A stretch of 64,000 nt of DNA from Rotaria sp. Silwood1 (GCA_905250075.1 CAJNOP010000024.1:244508-308507); one strand, 5' to 3'; counted from the first letter of the stretch, positions 21,501 through 34,313 are shown. Numbers and translations are program-made. Notes: generated by a model from the letters alone, not told the origin.

Positions 21501-23643
21501 AAGTAATCAAGTTTTTTTTTAGTAATTTCAATCATGTGAGATAGTCTTATTACTGAAAAGACGAGAAACGTATATAGCACAAATCTTCAAAAACTAAAGA
21601 ACAGAAATACTCTACAAACTCCAGCAATTAAACCCGAAAAACTTCACTAGATATTTTTCCAAAATGAAAGTAGGAAGGAGTCCTTGCTCGGTAGTTGCGT
21701 CACTTCTCAGTTTAATTTTTATATTCTAAATTTTACAATCTGTTTAGTTATGCACCAGAAAAAATTCCTGGACTTATTGAATCAAGTGATGCTGATTTAC
21801 GTAATCAAGCTGGTGAAACAATTGCTGTTTTATATGAAATAGCACGAGATATTGATAGTGTATGTAAACTGAAAAACAATGAGAAACAATTTCTAATATT
21901 TTATTTAGATTTTTGCTGAGCCGCCTGAATCATTATTAATAACATTAGATAAAAAAGCCAATGACAGTGTAAAATATAAAGGAAAAAAAGAAAAACGTTT
22001 ACAACGTGCTACTTTTCGTGAAATATATAATTCATTCGAAGTATCAAGAAAAGCTTTTATTTATTTTTTTTAATAAAATTTGACATTTCTTTTTTGAATA
22101 GGAAGGTAGATCACCTGAATTTACGATTAAATTTGGTCGAGAAGTATTAGAAATACAATCATGGACAGGACGACTTTATTATAATGGTTTTAGTAATTTA
22201 TTAGGCGCTGGTATGAATGTGCACTTAAAAGAAAATGGATTTCTCCGTTCAGTTTTTAATTTGGATGATGTTGCAGTTGAAGAAGGTCAAAAAGCGAAAG
22301 GCAATCGATTCGAACGAGTATGTTTTTTTAGCAATGATTAAAGAGCCCTACCGGACTAGATTATCATCCTTCACTTGAAAAGCCATCTATATCATTTTGT
22401 AGAACAATACATGTCGCATCAAATGGTATATAGGCAACTAGTTTTTTCGTCAATTTTTAATGTTTTGAGAAGTCATACAACAGATGAAGAATATTACAGC
22501 AGTTGTAAGTGATACGACCAAATATTAGAACTCAGTATGTCTACGCATAATAGCTTACTGCGTACTGGGGACTGACATTTTGACCAACTTCTATAATTTC
22601 TGGATTTTATGATATTTTGAATTTCTCTTTACTATTCCTGAAAACAAAGGCGATCAACCGTCGACAACAAAACAGTCCAATCAATTTCTAAATGAAGCTA
22701 GTTTATCAATTCGAAAGGACAAAAAAATAGCTGAATTTTCCGATACTTTTGAGTAAAAAACTTTCTATTCATTAATAAAAAGTTCATCATGCCCTATCAC
22801 GTGACATATATTAATGACTCAAAAATGGGAAAAAAATTTCGTTCGAATCTCTCGAAGGTGTAAGGAAATGATTTATCATAAAAATTAGTTTTAATTCTAT
22901 TTTGTTCCTTACTATTTTAAATTTCGTGTAGCCGAATGTGGTGAGAGAATTGAGTTCTATTAGATTTAATTTATATTCGGACTTTTATGAGAACGAAAAA
23001 TTTTGCATATTCTTGAAGACCGTCAGAGATCTGACAGCGAAGAAATTGCTTGCCATTGTGGAAAGATCTACATATGTCAAATCATAGAGCATAATGAACT
23101 TATTATTAATAAAAAGAAATTTTCATACACAATTTCTAAGAAAGTTACACGGATGATCGCCTTTAGAAGCATTAGAGAAGAGTATAAAACATCATACAAG
23201 TCAAGAATTATAGAAGGCCATAAAAATACTAAGGTTTTGAGTAGCACAAAGGCTATCGTGAGTACTATTAGACATATACAATTGAAAACGAGATAGATCT
23301 CTATTGTAACAACTGTAAACAATAATTTGACGTAGATTTCTTTGAAGACTGAGTCAAATGTTTGGTCATATCACCCGCAATTGTTAGAATATTTCTTACC
23401 TGGTATATGACTTCTTAGAAAATCAAAACTTGATAAAAAAAAAAGCAATTTCCTATTACAGCATGAGTTGGATAGGTAGCTTTTCAGCTGAAGGATAGTC
23501 ATCTTATCTGACAGTGTCTTTTCTTATTATTTTTTCTTTTGTTTTTTCAGCAATTAGCAAATAAAGCAGCTTTCAAACTACGTACACAAGCACTGAAAAA
23601 GACTCGTGATAATAAGGTTACACGTAGCCAACATGATGATTGA
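18516..23643 (+). CDS. IFRD1: Interferon-related developmental regulator family protein (IFRD1/2-like)
   Basis: Eleven exons in consistent phase: 18516-18537, 18602-18730, 18787-18877, 20122-20202, 20254-20449, 20505-20555, 20614-20792, 21748-21859, 21909-22040, 22102-22317 and 23551-23643, giving 433 aa (human IFRD1 is ~450). IFRD proteins are armadillo/HEAT-like regulators that bind ribosomes or co-repressors in vertebrates. Family signs are a basic MPK start, an acidic Asp/Ser stretch with DDALSVCSNISDA, an array including CLKKGSESEGKLAA and LFCIQLG, and the conserved C-terminal part with RLQRATFREIYNS, EVLEIQSWTGRLYYNGF and the final Lys-rich tail. Three introns are ~1 kb or more (introns 3, 7 and 10). 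Intron 7 holds a foldback element. It is a single IFRD gene; whether 1 or 2 cannot be decided by eye. Confidence 0.9.
20819..21103. mobile_element. Foldback MITE-like element, copy A (IFRD intron 7)
   Basis: The left arm (20819-20890) and right arm (21027-21103) are imperfect reverse complements over ~65-70 bp. For example, the right arm reads ATCGATTGAATATAGTTTCA and the left arm read backwards gives ATTGATTGAATACAGTCCCA. The inner sequence GAGCTACTGG...TTTTTAGTG is shared with copy B at 24.4 kb. No protein is encoded. Confidence 0.65.
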
Positions 23644-24103
23644 TATCATTATTCGCTTTTTTGCTTTATTTTTGTTTTTTTGTTTTTCTTTCGGAAAAAG
23701 ACACAACAAAGAGATGATATATTAATAAAAAAAAAACTTATGATAATCATATGAATAATATTTTTGTGTTCGATAAAAGATTGAATATTGATTTAGAGAA
23801 ACAAAATCAAACAGTGATGCAGAAGAGCAACAAAAAAAAAGGAAGAAAATGCTATATTTTGCTTTTGTTATTGTGTGTATATAGTTTTTCTATTGCGGAT
23901 TTATTCTTGATATATGAAATGCGCGTTTTTTTGTTTGCTTCATCTGACATTTATTTCGTACTTGTATTTTCTATTCGAATGATTGTTGTATATTGCAAAC
24001 CTTGAAATTTAACTCAGGTGTTTCATGCTGTTTCGTTCTATTTTCGTTTAAAAAAAAATAAAATTTATATAATAATGTCTTGTTTTTTTTTTGTTCAGTA
24101 TGT
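23644..24103. other. Convergent 3' region between IFRD and calcyphosin genes
   Basis: Contains the 3' UTRs of two genes that converge. T-rich and A-rich runs and AATAAA-like words are present. No gene recognised. Confidence 0.45.
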
Positions 24104-26547
24104 TTAGAGACGAAAATCGAATAGTGTTCGAAGAATATGTTCAAAGTAAATATCATCTTTGATTGTAGCACTTAGCATTGAACAGAATCCGAGAAATTCA
24201 TCTTTATCAATCACACCATCCTCTTGACCACGTGTATCGAATTTATTTAAAAAATTTTGAAGTGCCTAAAAAGAAACAAGATTAGACTTTGTAAAAGTAC
24301 GTGGCACACGAAACTCAAGTAAGGGATCTTTTTTTCTCTTTTTTTCTTATGCATGCTCCGATAGAGCTTGATCTTTTGATCAAGAAAAACGTGATTTTTT
24401 TGCAAAAATATCCTGTTCTATTTCTTTTTTGATTGAATTGAAACTATATTCAATCGATACGGTCTAGTGAACAAGTAAATATCGTCGAGTGATTCGAGCT
24501 ACTGGGTCTTTGTCGTTGAGATTTTGGATATTTAGTGAATTTTTTCTGTAGGGCTCTAGTTTTCCAGCGAAATTATATTGTTCAATTTTGTGCTAAAACT
24601 TTGCCTACATAAAAGCACTGATTATAATTAGCTTATAGAAAAAAATTAAGAATTTTTTCAAGAAATCTCTTTGCGATATGAATTTTTAAAAAAATAGGCG
24701 CTTAGCCATAATTACTGTAAAAAAAGATGGATGGTTTGATAAAATTCTAAAATATGTCCTACAAGCTAGCTTAATAGGCGCCTTCATATGGACAAAATGT
24801 TAGGTCAAAATTCAAAACTACAATGTCTCTTGAAAACTGGGGTGCTCTAGGAAAAATCTATTAAACATGCGACATCTCAGAAACAAAGGCCTGGCAGCTC
24901 GAACTATTCTAGAGCATTTACGTGTTCACTAGACCTTATCTATTGAATATAGTTCCAACTCGAAAGCAATTTATCACTTAAAGGACTTTTCTTCAGGAGT
25001 AAAAAACCGTTATTAAATCGAATTCCACCAAAAAGTTTTGTTGAATGTTGCAACTCAAATTGGTTCTATTCACGTTTTTATAGGCCATTTTTTGTAAATC
25101 TAACTAGTTAATTTTGTATAAGTGATGAAACCAAATATTTTATCTCATTAATGTTATCTTAATATCAGCCAGAATAATATGCATAGCTTTTTTTTCTTTT
25201 CTTTATTGAGAAAAATCATTTTTTGTTGAATTATGGGCACAAGAGCTAGAACTGTTTCTGTATTTCTCAACTTTCTTCATTAAAATAAAACTTTTACGTA
25301 ATACAATTATTATATTCAGAATCAGTATTAAAAGTTGGATCGACTGATCTATATTGTTATTGTTTCTGTCGACTTCAGTTTTCAACTGAAGTGTTGATTG
25401 ACATTTTTATCAAAAAGTGAAGGGTAATAAAAGTTTTAGAAACTTACATCAATCCATTCAATTTGTTCCGATGATTCCGAATATGATAATCTTATTGCAT
25501 GAAAACTTTGTTTTAATGAAGACAATAGAGAAATACGAGCAGAATTCTATCTAATATGTCCCAAACTTTAGCAAAATGATTTTTTTTTCGACATAGGAAA
25601 GGAAAGAAAAGAGAAAAGATATGTATACTTTTATGACTCATCATGTGATAAAAGGAAGATATAAAACATTTGCTTTCATCACTTACGCAAAAAAACTAGA
25701 TAATTTTATAAAAAATAGCTTACAAACATGCGAAAAGAAGCGATTTCGGTAGATGTCATCAATAAAGCTCAAGGATCAAATTCGATTAAATAGCGATGTT
25801 TTCATACTCAGTTTTTGACGCTAAATTTGAAAGAATAAATTACAGAAATTTAAGAAAAGAAAACAGAACAAAGAATTTCGCAAACATTGAAAACAATGGA
25901 TTTTTGCAAAAGACCACTTTTTTTAATCTTAAGGTGAAGTTCTATCAAACCATGTATGAATAAAAAGAAAAAAGCTTACTCAGTTAGATTTCACGTTGCG
26001 AACACTTTCTATATAAGGGTTTACTCACCTGATTGACAGCTTGATCAGATTTTTTCTTATTAGCCTTTATTTGAGTAGCATATTTGGTCTACAAACAAAA
26101 CATTTTTGAAATTTCCATTCTACGTTAGAGCAAAAAAAAGAAATTAAAGTGTACTTTAAGATCGAGCATTGTTAATTTTCCATCATGATTAACATCCATT
26201 GTATTAAATAAATTTAAAGCAGCTTTTTGACGTCGTTCACTCATAGATGGTCTTAATCGTTGAAGAAATTCATTTAGATCAATTTGACCATTATTTGTTG
26301 TATCAAATTGACGAAAAAGCTGTTTTATTTCTTCGTCATTTTTCATTCCAAGATTAAGAGATTTAACTGCTGCACGAAATTCTTCAAATGTTATACGACC
26401 TGAATGATCTAATATTGAGAAAGTAAAAAGAATTAGTATGAATATTCATTAGAAAAACCTACTACCTCGATCAATAGCTGAAAATATTTCAATCAAATCA
26501 GATTGTTTTGTTGTACTTTGTAGTAGACGTTGACGAAAGAGTTCCAT
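24104..26547 (-). CDS. CAPS: Calcyphosin-like EF-hand calcium-binding protein
   Basis: Five exons in phase: 26547-26466, 26408-26155, 26088-26029, 25546-25448 and 24265-24104, giving 218 aa (calcyphosins are ~190-210). EF-hand loops are seen at residues 26-37 (DRDHSGRITFEE), 63-74 (DTTNNGQIDLNE) and 99-110 (DVNHDGKLTMLD). A fourth, longer loop lies near the C-terminus (FDTRGQEDGVIDKDEF). The order, the LRPSMSERR linker after EF2 and the C-terminal Asp/Tyr/Phe pattern match calcyphosin/CAPSL, a signalling or ciliary calcium sensor in animals. Exon 4 (SLLSSLKQSFH and on to EQIEWID) is less conserved and could start further 3'. Intron 4 is ~1.2 kb and contains foldback copy B. Confidence 0.85.
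24410..24997. mobile_element. Foldback MITE-like element, copy B (calcyphosin intron 4)
   Basis: The right arm (24925-24997), with TTCACTAGACC, ATTGAATATAGTTCCAACTC and AAGCAATTTATCACTTAAAG, is the imperfect reverse complement of the left arm (~24410-24480, with ACTATATTCAATCGATACGG and TCTAGTGAAC). The interior has CATCTCAGAAA and AACTATTCTAGAG, which recur in copy C. It is larger (~590 bp) than copy A, so copy A may be an internal deletion. Confidence 0.65.
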
Positions 26548-27031
26548 AATTTTCCCACTTAACAAAAAAAAACTAATATCTTACTGACTGAGATGAAGTA
26601 ATTGACGAACCGGATTTTTCTTTCTATTTTCAAGCGATAGTGTTTGTTGCTTTCCGTAAGTAACAAGAAAAAATATCGATTAATGCAAATATTGGTTTTT
26701 TTTTCTTGTTCTTATTCTTTTCTAAGTTTGGAAACAAATACTAAACAAGATTTTCTCGTCTGCTGTTGTTTTTTGTTATCTTTCTGATATCTAATGATGG
26801 TAGATATCATTATGACAGATAGATAGTATACTTACTCTTAGTTAAGTAAAATAGAATTGAAGATAATCAAATCTAATTTATTAATTTTATTATCTTGTCA
26901 ACAAACACAAGTTTATTTAAGAAGAATATCAAATCTTTTTATAATAACAAGTATGAATAAAACGTATCCCTTATACACTTATTTGAATAAAAAATAGTTT
27001 AGTTTTATAATTTTTCTTTTTTGGATTATTC
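26548..27031. other. Intergenic spacer
   Basis: AT-rich. Holds the upstream region of the calcyphosin gene and the 3' UTR of the ALMS-motif gene. No gene seen. Confidence 0.45.
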
Positions 27032-28229
27032 TTATGCATCAATTATTGTTAATGATTCATCAATATTTGTTCGACCATGTCGTGCAACATGTTGTCGAAG
27101 ACGTGCACGAAATAGTTTAGCACGTAAAAGATTTTGTCGACGAATTTCATCCATTTGATGTTGACGTCGACGATCACTTACTTCAGGTAATTGATCATAT
27201 TTTTTCTTTGTTGCTTTTTTCATTTGATGATATGTCGAAGGTATTCGTGAATAATCTGATTGCTCAAATGGAACAATATATGAAATATTACGACGTGATG
27301 ATGGTGCTGATACAGAACGTTTTGCTGGATTTGAACAACAAGTTGTACATGAAAATAGAAGCATTTGTCGACGTTCACGATCAATTTCAGCATTACGTTC
27401 ACGTTCTTCACGTAAAAGACGTACACGTCTAACACGTTGACGTGAACGTGATATAAATTCTGGACGAAGAAGTTCAAGAGCTTGTTGAAGAGATATTGGT
27501 GATGGTGCTACTGGAGGTGGTGTCGATGATATGGATTGATGATGATGATAATTTTGTTTGGATTCATAGGTTGATGAATGAGGTGATGTTTGTTGTTGAT
27601 GATAATCGTAACGATGAGTAGAATTTTCAAGCATTGCAGCACGATTTCGTTGTGAATGTAAACGTGCAAGAAGATCTTCACATCGACGTGCTAAATCAGC
27701 TAATTCTTCATCTTTATTATTTATTCTTGACATTGGGCGGGATTCATATTGATATGTTTCATCATCTGTTGTTGTTGGTTGTTTTTCTATTCTAGAAGAA
27801 ACAGAACGATCTGTTTCAATGTAATTATTATAACGCTCATAAAATTGTTGATCGTGTTTATCTGGTAAAATCTTTTTTTCGTTATTATAATCACTAATTT
27901 TTTTGCTTTGATCTTCTTCATTGAATTGAACATTAGATTTTATTCGATGATTATTAATTGGTGTTCGTTCCGATAATAAATGATCCACAGTCGAAAGATC
28001 ATATTCAATTGAACATGCTGATTGAAGTGGACGAGATTCAGAAAAGTTTTTATGATCAATAATATTTAATGATTTTTCATCAAGATCATCTTCAATAGGT
28101 GATGTTGGTTTTTCTGTAATATTTTTTTGTCGTTCTTGTGATGACATAATATCACTAGATGTTGTTGTACCGTCACCAGCAAGTAATTTTTCGACTCTTT
28201 CAAGTAAATGTTTATTTTGTTTTACAATT

Positions 28230-28266
<37 letters not shown>

Positions 28267-28615
28267 TTTGTTGACGATAATGATTTTCATTTTCTTCATT
28301 TTCATCATCGAGTGAAACATAAAATTGTTTTGATGATCTTGATTTCGATTTTTGATTATCTCTGTAACTATGATCATTGTTTGTTGAATTCTCTAGAATA
28401 TTACTAGTATTTTGACTATCACCATTTTGCATTGCTCGATATGTTTCATGTAAAAGACGTTCAGCTTTTTTTCGTTCATGACGTGTGTGACGCTCAAGTT
28501 CATGTAAACGTTCTTCATTACGTTGGCAATTACGAACTATTTCTTCAAGTGCATTAATGGAAAAAGATATAGGCGATTGACCAATATTTCGTGCTGGTTG
28601 AGCATATTTACTCAT
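27032..28615 (-). CDS. ALMS-motif (Alstrom C-terminal motif) centrosome/cilium-type protein
   Basis: Single exon, 527 aa. The C-terminal ~165 residues carry the ALMS motif shared by ALMS1, CEP295 and C10orf90. SLQQALELLRPEFISRSRQR is followed by basic coiled segments, then YDQLPEVSDRRRQHQ and LLRAKLFRARLRQHV; compare YEQLPEV...LRAQLY in ALMS1. In those proteins the motif directs centriole/basal-body localisation. The N-terminus (about 20-65) is a charged coiled coil rich in Glu/Arg. The middle is disordered, with a poly-Asn run from an (ATT)n microsatellite at 28231-28264. It is much smaller than ALMS1 or CEP295. The start at 28615 begins MSKYAQPARN; the codon before it gives no better start. 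Confidence 0.8.
28231..28264. repeat. (ATT)n microsatellite coding poly-Asn
   Basis: An uninterrupted ATT/AAT trinucleotide run inside the ALMS-motif gene, read on the minus strand as consecutive Asn codons. Likely length-polymorphic. Confidence 0.9.
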
Positions 28616-29002
28616 ATCTTTTCAAACACAATTTCAATGCGCAGTTAAAATTTTACTACGATAAAGTATAAATGAGAGTACAGCGTAATGTTAGTATATG
28701 TGAAGAGTATGAGAAAAAAAAACGAGGGAGAACAAGAGAAAAGAAACAGAACAAACAGAGGCACCCTTGTGTGACATGGCAACGAGCAGTACTGTGGTTA
28801 TATTTTCAGTGTGCTGAAGAATTTTTTTTTTTTCTTTTTCTTTTCTTTATTCAAAACTTGTTTTGTTCTAGTTTAATATGTTCTTTATAAAATAGAAGAG
28901 AAAAAAAGAAAGAAATCACACGCAAAAAAGAAAAAAATATCGATTGAGTTCGTTGTCTTAAATCATTACAGAAAATGATAGAAGTTAATCTGGTTTTTAA
29001 AT
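28616..29002. other. Intergenic spacer
   Basis: Promoter side of the ALMS-motif gene and 3' side of the LIM gene. Purine- and T-rich runs; no gene seen. Confidence 0.45.
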
Positions 29003-29548
29003 TTAACTGCACATATCACAAAGACGTTGTTGGTCGTTATTGATTGTATAACTTTTTGATAATATAATTTTTCCACATTTAAAACACCGAAAACATTCTA
29101 TATGAAAGTATTGGTCTTCATATTTTCGTGTGGATATACCTGGTGGAAATGGACGTTTACAAACAGCACATGTTTGAGCAAATTGATCCATATGACATGA
29201 TACACAATATGGTTGATTATTATGTTCAACATAAACCATATTATCAAATGGTTGTGAACATGAATAACATACAAAACAATCAGCATGAGCTGGTTGACCT
29301 TTGTATTCAATATAAGAACTATCATTAATTGGTTGTGAACATTGAATACAGTTAACAGTAACTTGGGATTTCTTTTGACACTCAGAACAACGATATTTAT
29401 TATTACCTAAATTATAAAATGATTGTTTGATTGGTTGATGACATGTTGAACATTGAAAACAATCTTGATGATATTCAAGATTATTATATTTCGATTTTCT
29501 ATCACCAGTAATAAATCGTTTTTCACAATGGGCACATCGACTAGACAT
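29003..29548 (-). CDS. Three-LIM-domain protein
   Basis: Single exon, 181 aa, composed almost wholly of three LIM zinc-binding domains. LIM1 is about 5-59 (CAHC...HQDCFQC, CSEC), LIM2 about 67-121 (CIQC...HADCFVC, CVSC) and LIM3 about 127-180 (CAVC...HIECFRC, CDMC). LIM domains are protein-binding modules in cytoskeletal or nuclear adaptors. No catalytic domain or half-LIM leader is present, so it resembles a trimmed FHL/paxillin-type LIM-only adaptor. Exact orthology is not clear. It is divergent from the ABHD14-like gene, with 171 bp between the start codons. Confidence 0.88.
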   Translation of the reverse strand: MSSRCAHCEKRFITGDRKSKYNNLEYHQDCFQCSTCHQPIKQSFYNLGNNKYRCSECQKKSQVTVNCIQCSQPINDSSYIEYKGQPAHADCFVCYSCSQPFDNMVYVEHNNQPYCVSCHMDQFAQTCAVCKRPFPPGISTRKYEDQYFHIECFRCFKCGKIILSKSYTINNDQQRLCDMCS

Positions 29549-29719
29549 TATTTTTTTGTTTTGTTTTTGTTTTTAAAATAAAAACGTCTTCACCTTCATC
29601 ATTTTCATTGTCTCTTATATTAAGTCAATAATAAAAAAGAAAGATGAAATGAAAAAGAAAGATAAGACTTTCTCCTATTATCATCCGCTATTTTCTTTTT
29701 CAGAGAAACTTTAAAAAAA
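29549..29719. promoter_or_regulatory. Short bidirectional promoter region
   Basis: The 171 bp between the divergent starts of the LIM gene (minus) and the ABHD14-like gene (plus) must hold both core promoters. It is AT-rich, with T and A runs and a TTTTCTTTTTCAG acceptor-like end at about 29702. Confidence 0.4.
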
Positions 29720-32052
29720 ATGATAGTACGATCAACATTTTTTAAATTAATCACTTGTGGTATTCTGATTTTTGGTGTTGCTGTTCTAATACTAAATTAT
29801 ATTTCATATCATCAAAACCGAGATAATTTTGAATTTGTTGATGATAGTAATGCATATGTTATATCAAATCATGATGGTGATGCATTAATTCGTATTAAAG
29901 CTGATGTCAAATCAAATAGTAAACCAGCAATATTATACGCTAATGATGGAAAAATAGATATACCAAAAGTACCCATTCGAACTTATATGATTACAATGAA
30001 TCATGAACAGGTAAAAAAGATGATTGTATCTGTTAGAATTAAATATTTTCAAATGTTAAAATACATTTGTTTTTCTTTCTTGTGAAATTAATCAATAAAA
30101 TATATCGATTTTTATTTACTCACAGTCAAAACAAACCTTGTTTTTGGCATAAGTGTTTCCGTGATTCATTTGGATCTATTCGATTTTTCTTGAAAAGAAA
30201 ACAGTAGAGACTTCTATCTTGAAGTCTATCGAAATCTGTTGAAGTCTGCTGTTTTCCTATCTGTCTCTGATAACCAAAGACCCGATCATTCAGATTGACC
30301 ATAGCAATGCCGAAAAGAAAAATATAATCTCTCTACAGTGGGTGTGATAGTATAAGCGAAGAGAAGACTAGAATCTACGCTCAGTCTCTCACACTTCTAC
30401 TATACGTGTCTTCGTCGAGTGATGTTTTGTGTACAATGAAACGAATTGTTTTTGTTTATACATTGAACAAAGTTTCTCTACAGGATACAAAGATGTATTT
30501 TTCATATTGAGACAAATATTGAGTCGCTTCAACCGACTCCATTAATTGTTGAAAAAGCAAACCGAAATACATATAGAAAAATTTGATCTCGAAGAGAGCT
30601 TCCGATGAGATACTTAAAAAAATTGAAGAGATTAATAGGCTATACAACAATAATTGAAAAAGCTGCTAGTTGACTTTTCTCTGTCCCTTATTATGATATA
30701 GAAGAGGTGTTACTATTTCAGAATTTTGCTGAAGTTATCTAGCAAATAGTTCTTCCTATTTCTTCATTCAAGGTTTTATGTTAACCGTATTATTTGTTCG
30801 AATGTTTCTTTTTTTGTAATTACATGTTTGTTCTTCATTTCTATATACTTTTTGTTATTTTTCTTTCTCTTATTCAGTATGATCCTTGTTTGAACACTTG
30901 CACTGACAAGATCTATGAGATTAAAATGATGACAAAATGAAATCAAAACAAAAATGTATTGTTTTTGAAATATACGAATATTATTAAGAGTTAGAAAATA
31001 TGATTTGATCATTGATCATATGGTACGAGTTATACTCATAAATACTTACGAATCTTGATCATTTTCTATGTAAAAAATCCTTAATCTATTGATTTCTGAT
31101 CATGTTCAAATAATTAGTAAAGAAAAAAAAAAACATCTGTCGAAAAATTTTTGTGTATATTTAGGATCAACATGTTCTTGTTCGTGAAGCTGGTGAAAGC
31201 AATTTTAAAATACTTCTACTTCATGGTCAAGCATTTTCTTCTAAAACATGGGAGAAAATTGGTATTATTTTATCATTGATTTATTTATATATTCTAAAAT
31301 TCAATAATTTTAGGTACTTTGCAATATTTAGCAAGTTGGGGCTATCAAGCATTTGCAATTGATTTACCCGGTAAATTAAGATCTTCATTAATAGTTATTA
31401 TTTAGTTTTATTTTATATTAGGCTATGGAAATAGTTCATTACCGGTTATTCAAGAAACAGCAGCTGCACAATGGTTGACAAAACTTATACGCTTACTTCG
31501 TCTTTCAAATTTTGTTATTATTAGTCCATCTATGAGTGGTCGTTTTTCTTTACCTTATGTTATAAAATCTTATGCTAAACAACAATCTATACGTGGTTTT
31601 ATACCAATTGCTCCAGTTGGAACAAAAAAATTTGATACACATGATTATAAACAAGTTCAAGTAAGTTAATTTTTATTTGTAATAATGTTACTATAAAACT
31701 TTTATTTCTAAAGATTTCAACATTAATTGTTTATGGTGAAAATGATACAGATTTTCAATCTGCAATAAATGTTCTTAAACAAATTCCATCTAATGAAGTA
31801 CTAATGATTAAAAATGCTTCTCACGCTTGTTATGTACAACAGCCACTTGAATTTCATAATGGTCTTCGACAATTTCTTTATAGTGTTTATCATCCAATTT
31901 ATATTGAACAATATAAAAAACGTTCAGAATCAATATCGACTTCTATTTCTCCATTATCATTATCTGTAAAATTCGACGATAGCGAAGGAAAGAAGCAAAA
32001 AAAAGTAACCGATAACTCAACATCAAATGAAAAACAACAACATACTCATTAA
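29720..32052 (+). CDS. ABHD14A: ABHD14-like alpha/beta hydrolase
   Basis: Five exons in phase: 29720-30010, 31165-31261, 31314-31370, 31422-31660 and 31714-32052, giving 340 aa. Residues ~7-28 form a membrane segment or signal anchor, as in ABHD14A. The hydrolase domain then follows: LLLHGQAFSSKTWE (oxyanion loop), AIDLPGYGNS, nucleophile Ser in SPSMSG, Asp in VYGENDTDF and His in NASHACY. ABHD14B-type enzymes act as small hydrolases or lysine deacetylases, but the substrate here is unknown. The C-terminal ~60 residues are a Ser/Lys-rich tail beyond the usual end. The first intron is ~1.15 kb. Confidence 0.87.
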
Positions 32053-34313
32053 TGTATAAATCTCCTCTCCGCAATAGAAGACTTCGTAGAAGGCTCGTGT
32101 TTCCTTAATTAATTAGTTCTTCAAAAAAGTTGAAACCTTACTTATTATGTTTATATTCAAATATGCGTAGTTTTCAGAGTTTTTGAGTTGAAAAATTGTA
32201 AAAAAAACTGTTGTCACTATCATTTCTGAACTTTTAAAGTCATAACAATATCTTTCCTAATCCTGAAAATCATTTCCATTTTCTGAAAACTAGTATAGAA
32301 ATAAATGGGACAGACTAGTAGACGCGAATTCTTCTATTGTGGAGAGAGGTTTACAAACATTGTTGAAAATTTAGATCTGTATTTTTTTTTATCATTTTGG
32401 CCTAGATAGTATTTTTAACATTATGCATCATATGGTTGCTAGAAATTTTTTTTTTTTGTTAGTTTCGAACGAAAATACAATAACGATCGGTTGTATTTAT
32501 ATCAGATCAAGTTTATGAATTTTTCATTCAACAACAATTGCTAAATTTTGTTTCTTAAGATAATAGATAAATGATCTTTCATGAATTTTGTTGAACAATG
32601 AAAAACAAAGAAAAACGAAAATAATTATTTTGTTTTTTTTGTGATGGGTAGATGGTACATATGAATTTATATATTTTTTTTATAATATTATGATCAATTA
32701 GTTTAAATTCAGTCATAAGCATGATGACAAAATATGAAATGAAAATCGAATTTCCATGTGATAATTATTGTAGATATACTGATTGGTATAATGTATGCTA
32801 TACCGGTAGTTTTTTTTTGAGCATGTTTTATGCTAGCGTATTCATCAAAACGGTTGCATAGTTTTCAAATCTTTTAACACCTACAGCATTGAGTCATTGT
32901 TGATGTACTCTCATGTAGTTGATGTGCCTAAAAAACCTGCACTACACATTTTTTACTATAGATGACGCTACAAGCTCTCTTTTATTTCGTAAAATAAATA
33001 CTGAAAATTGTTTTCTTTTGCGTTCAATTTGGATTCTTTCTAATAAATAATTCGAGTTTGAGAAGCAAACATTCTACTATTGTTTATAACTGAAATCGAA
33101 AGTCGTAAACTTTATTGCTGGCATTTATGAGTGCCGCGATGTACCATCAAAAGTGCGAACACAGGTGCGATGTGAATAATCAACTCGTCTGATCAATCTG
33201 TTCTCTCACAACGTCAAAACAATATTGAATAATGTAAATAACAAAGTGAGAGTAGAGCTGTACAGTTTCAATTTATTGACTACCAACGATGAGTGTTATT
33301 TATAAAACACTGATGACATCGATGTTCGTGACCACTGGAACTCCGATAACCCCTGCATCAGCATTGATTAAAGCACTAACATATCGATGCTAATTCGCAT
33401 CGACTACAATTCATATGAGAATACTATGACATCTTCTGGATTGAATATATCGATTTGTATGATATTCCCATTGGATGAAGGCGCATTAGTTTCATGCTTT
33501 ATCATATGTTGTTTTTTCTTAGAGATAGTTTTGTTTAATGTTACAGTCTGTTAGTGCATAAGTGTATTCATCATTGGCTACTGCCACATAATACAAGTCA
33601 TGTTTTACCTAGATATTTTCCATCCGTAGTTTTTTATCTTTTCCTTTCATTCTTTCTCTTCATTTCCAATCATTTTTTCTGATTTATTTTTCCATTTTTC
33701 TTTTATCTTTGCATACAAAGTTAGACAGTATAATTGATTACTCCTGACAACGTCTTTTCCATTGTCTCATTCGATACATGATGTTACACAGTTGAAAACA
33801 AGAGAATAAAGAGTGTCAGATGAAATAAGAGATAAGCCACAAGTACTTATGTATAAAGACTAGATGTACAAGTGATACATTTCTGTGAAGTTTATCTTGT
33901 TATTCAAAATAATAGATAAACCAAATTTACGATAATTTTGCGAAGGGGGTACATGTACTTTTTCACTATTTTTCTTTGGAAATTAGAAATGAGAACAAAA
34001 AAAAAGCGTATAATGCTTTTGTAAACTATAATGTTAGTACTTCAGTAAATACTGATGAGAGGGATAATCGAGGATTTAGTAAACGTCAATTCAAGTATTT
34101 CACTGTTTTCACCAACAATGTATATTTCTATTTGAATGTTGGTAAAAAAAAAGAAGTAAATATACTATTTTACGATTTGCATGACCTGCATATTTACTAT
34201 TCGTTGCACATGGTAGAAATATACAGGAAGAAAAATACGAAGGTTACACTTATTTTTTTCTATAGAGAAGCAAAAAAACACGCTTCGTTATTACTGCATT
34301 TTCAAAACATAAA
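32053..34313. other. 2.2-kb intergenic region, no gene supported
   Basis: AT-rich. An open frame just before the next gene (33976-34338) lacks domain similarity and an ATG at its start, and overlaps the real start of the next gene, so it is not annotated. Confidence 0.45.
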
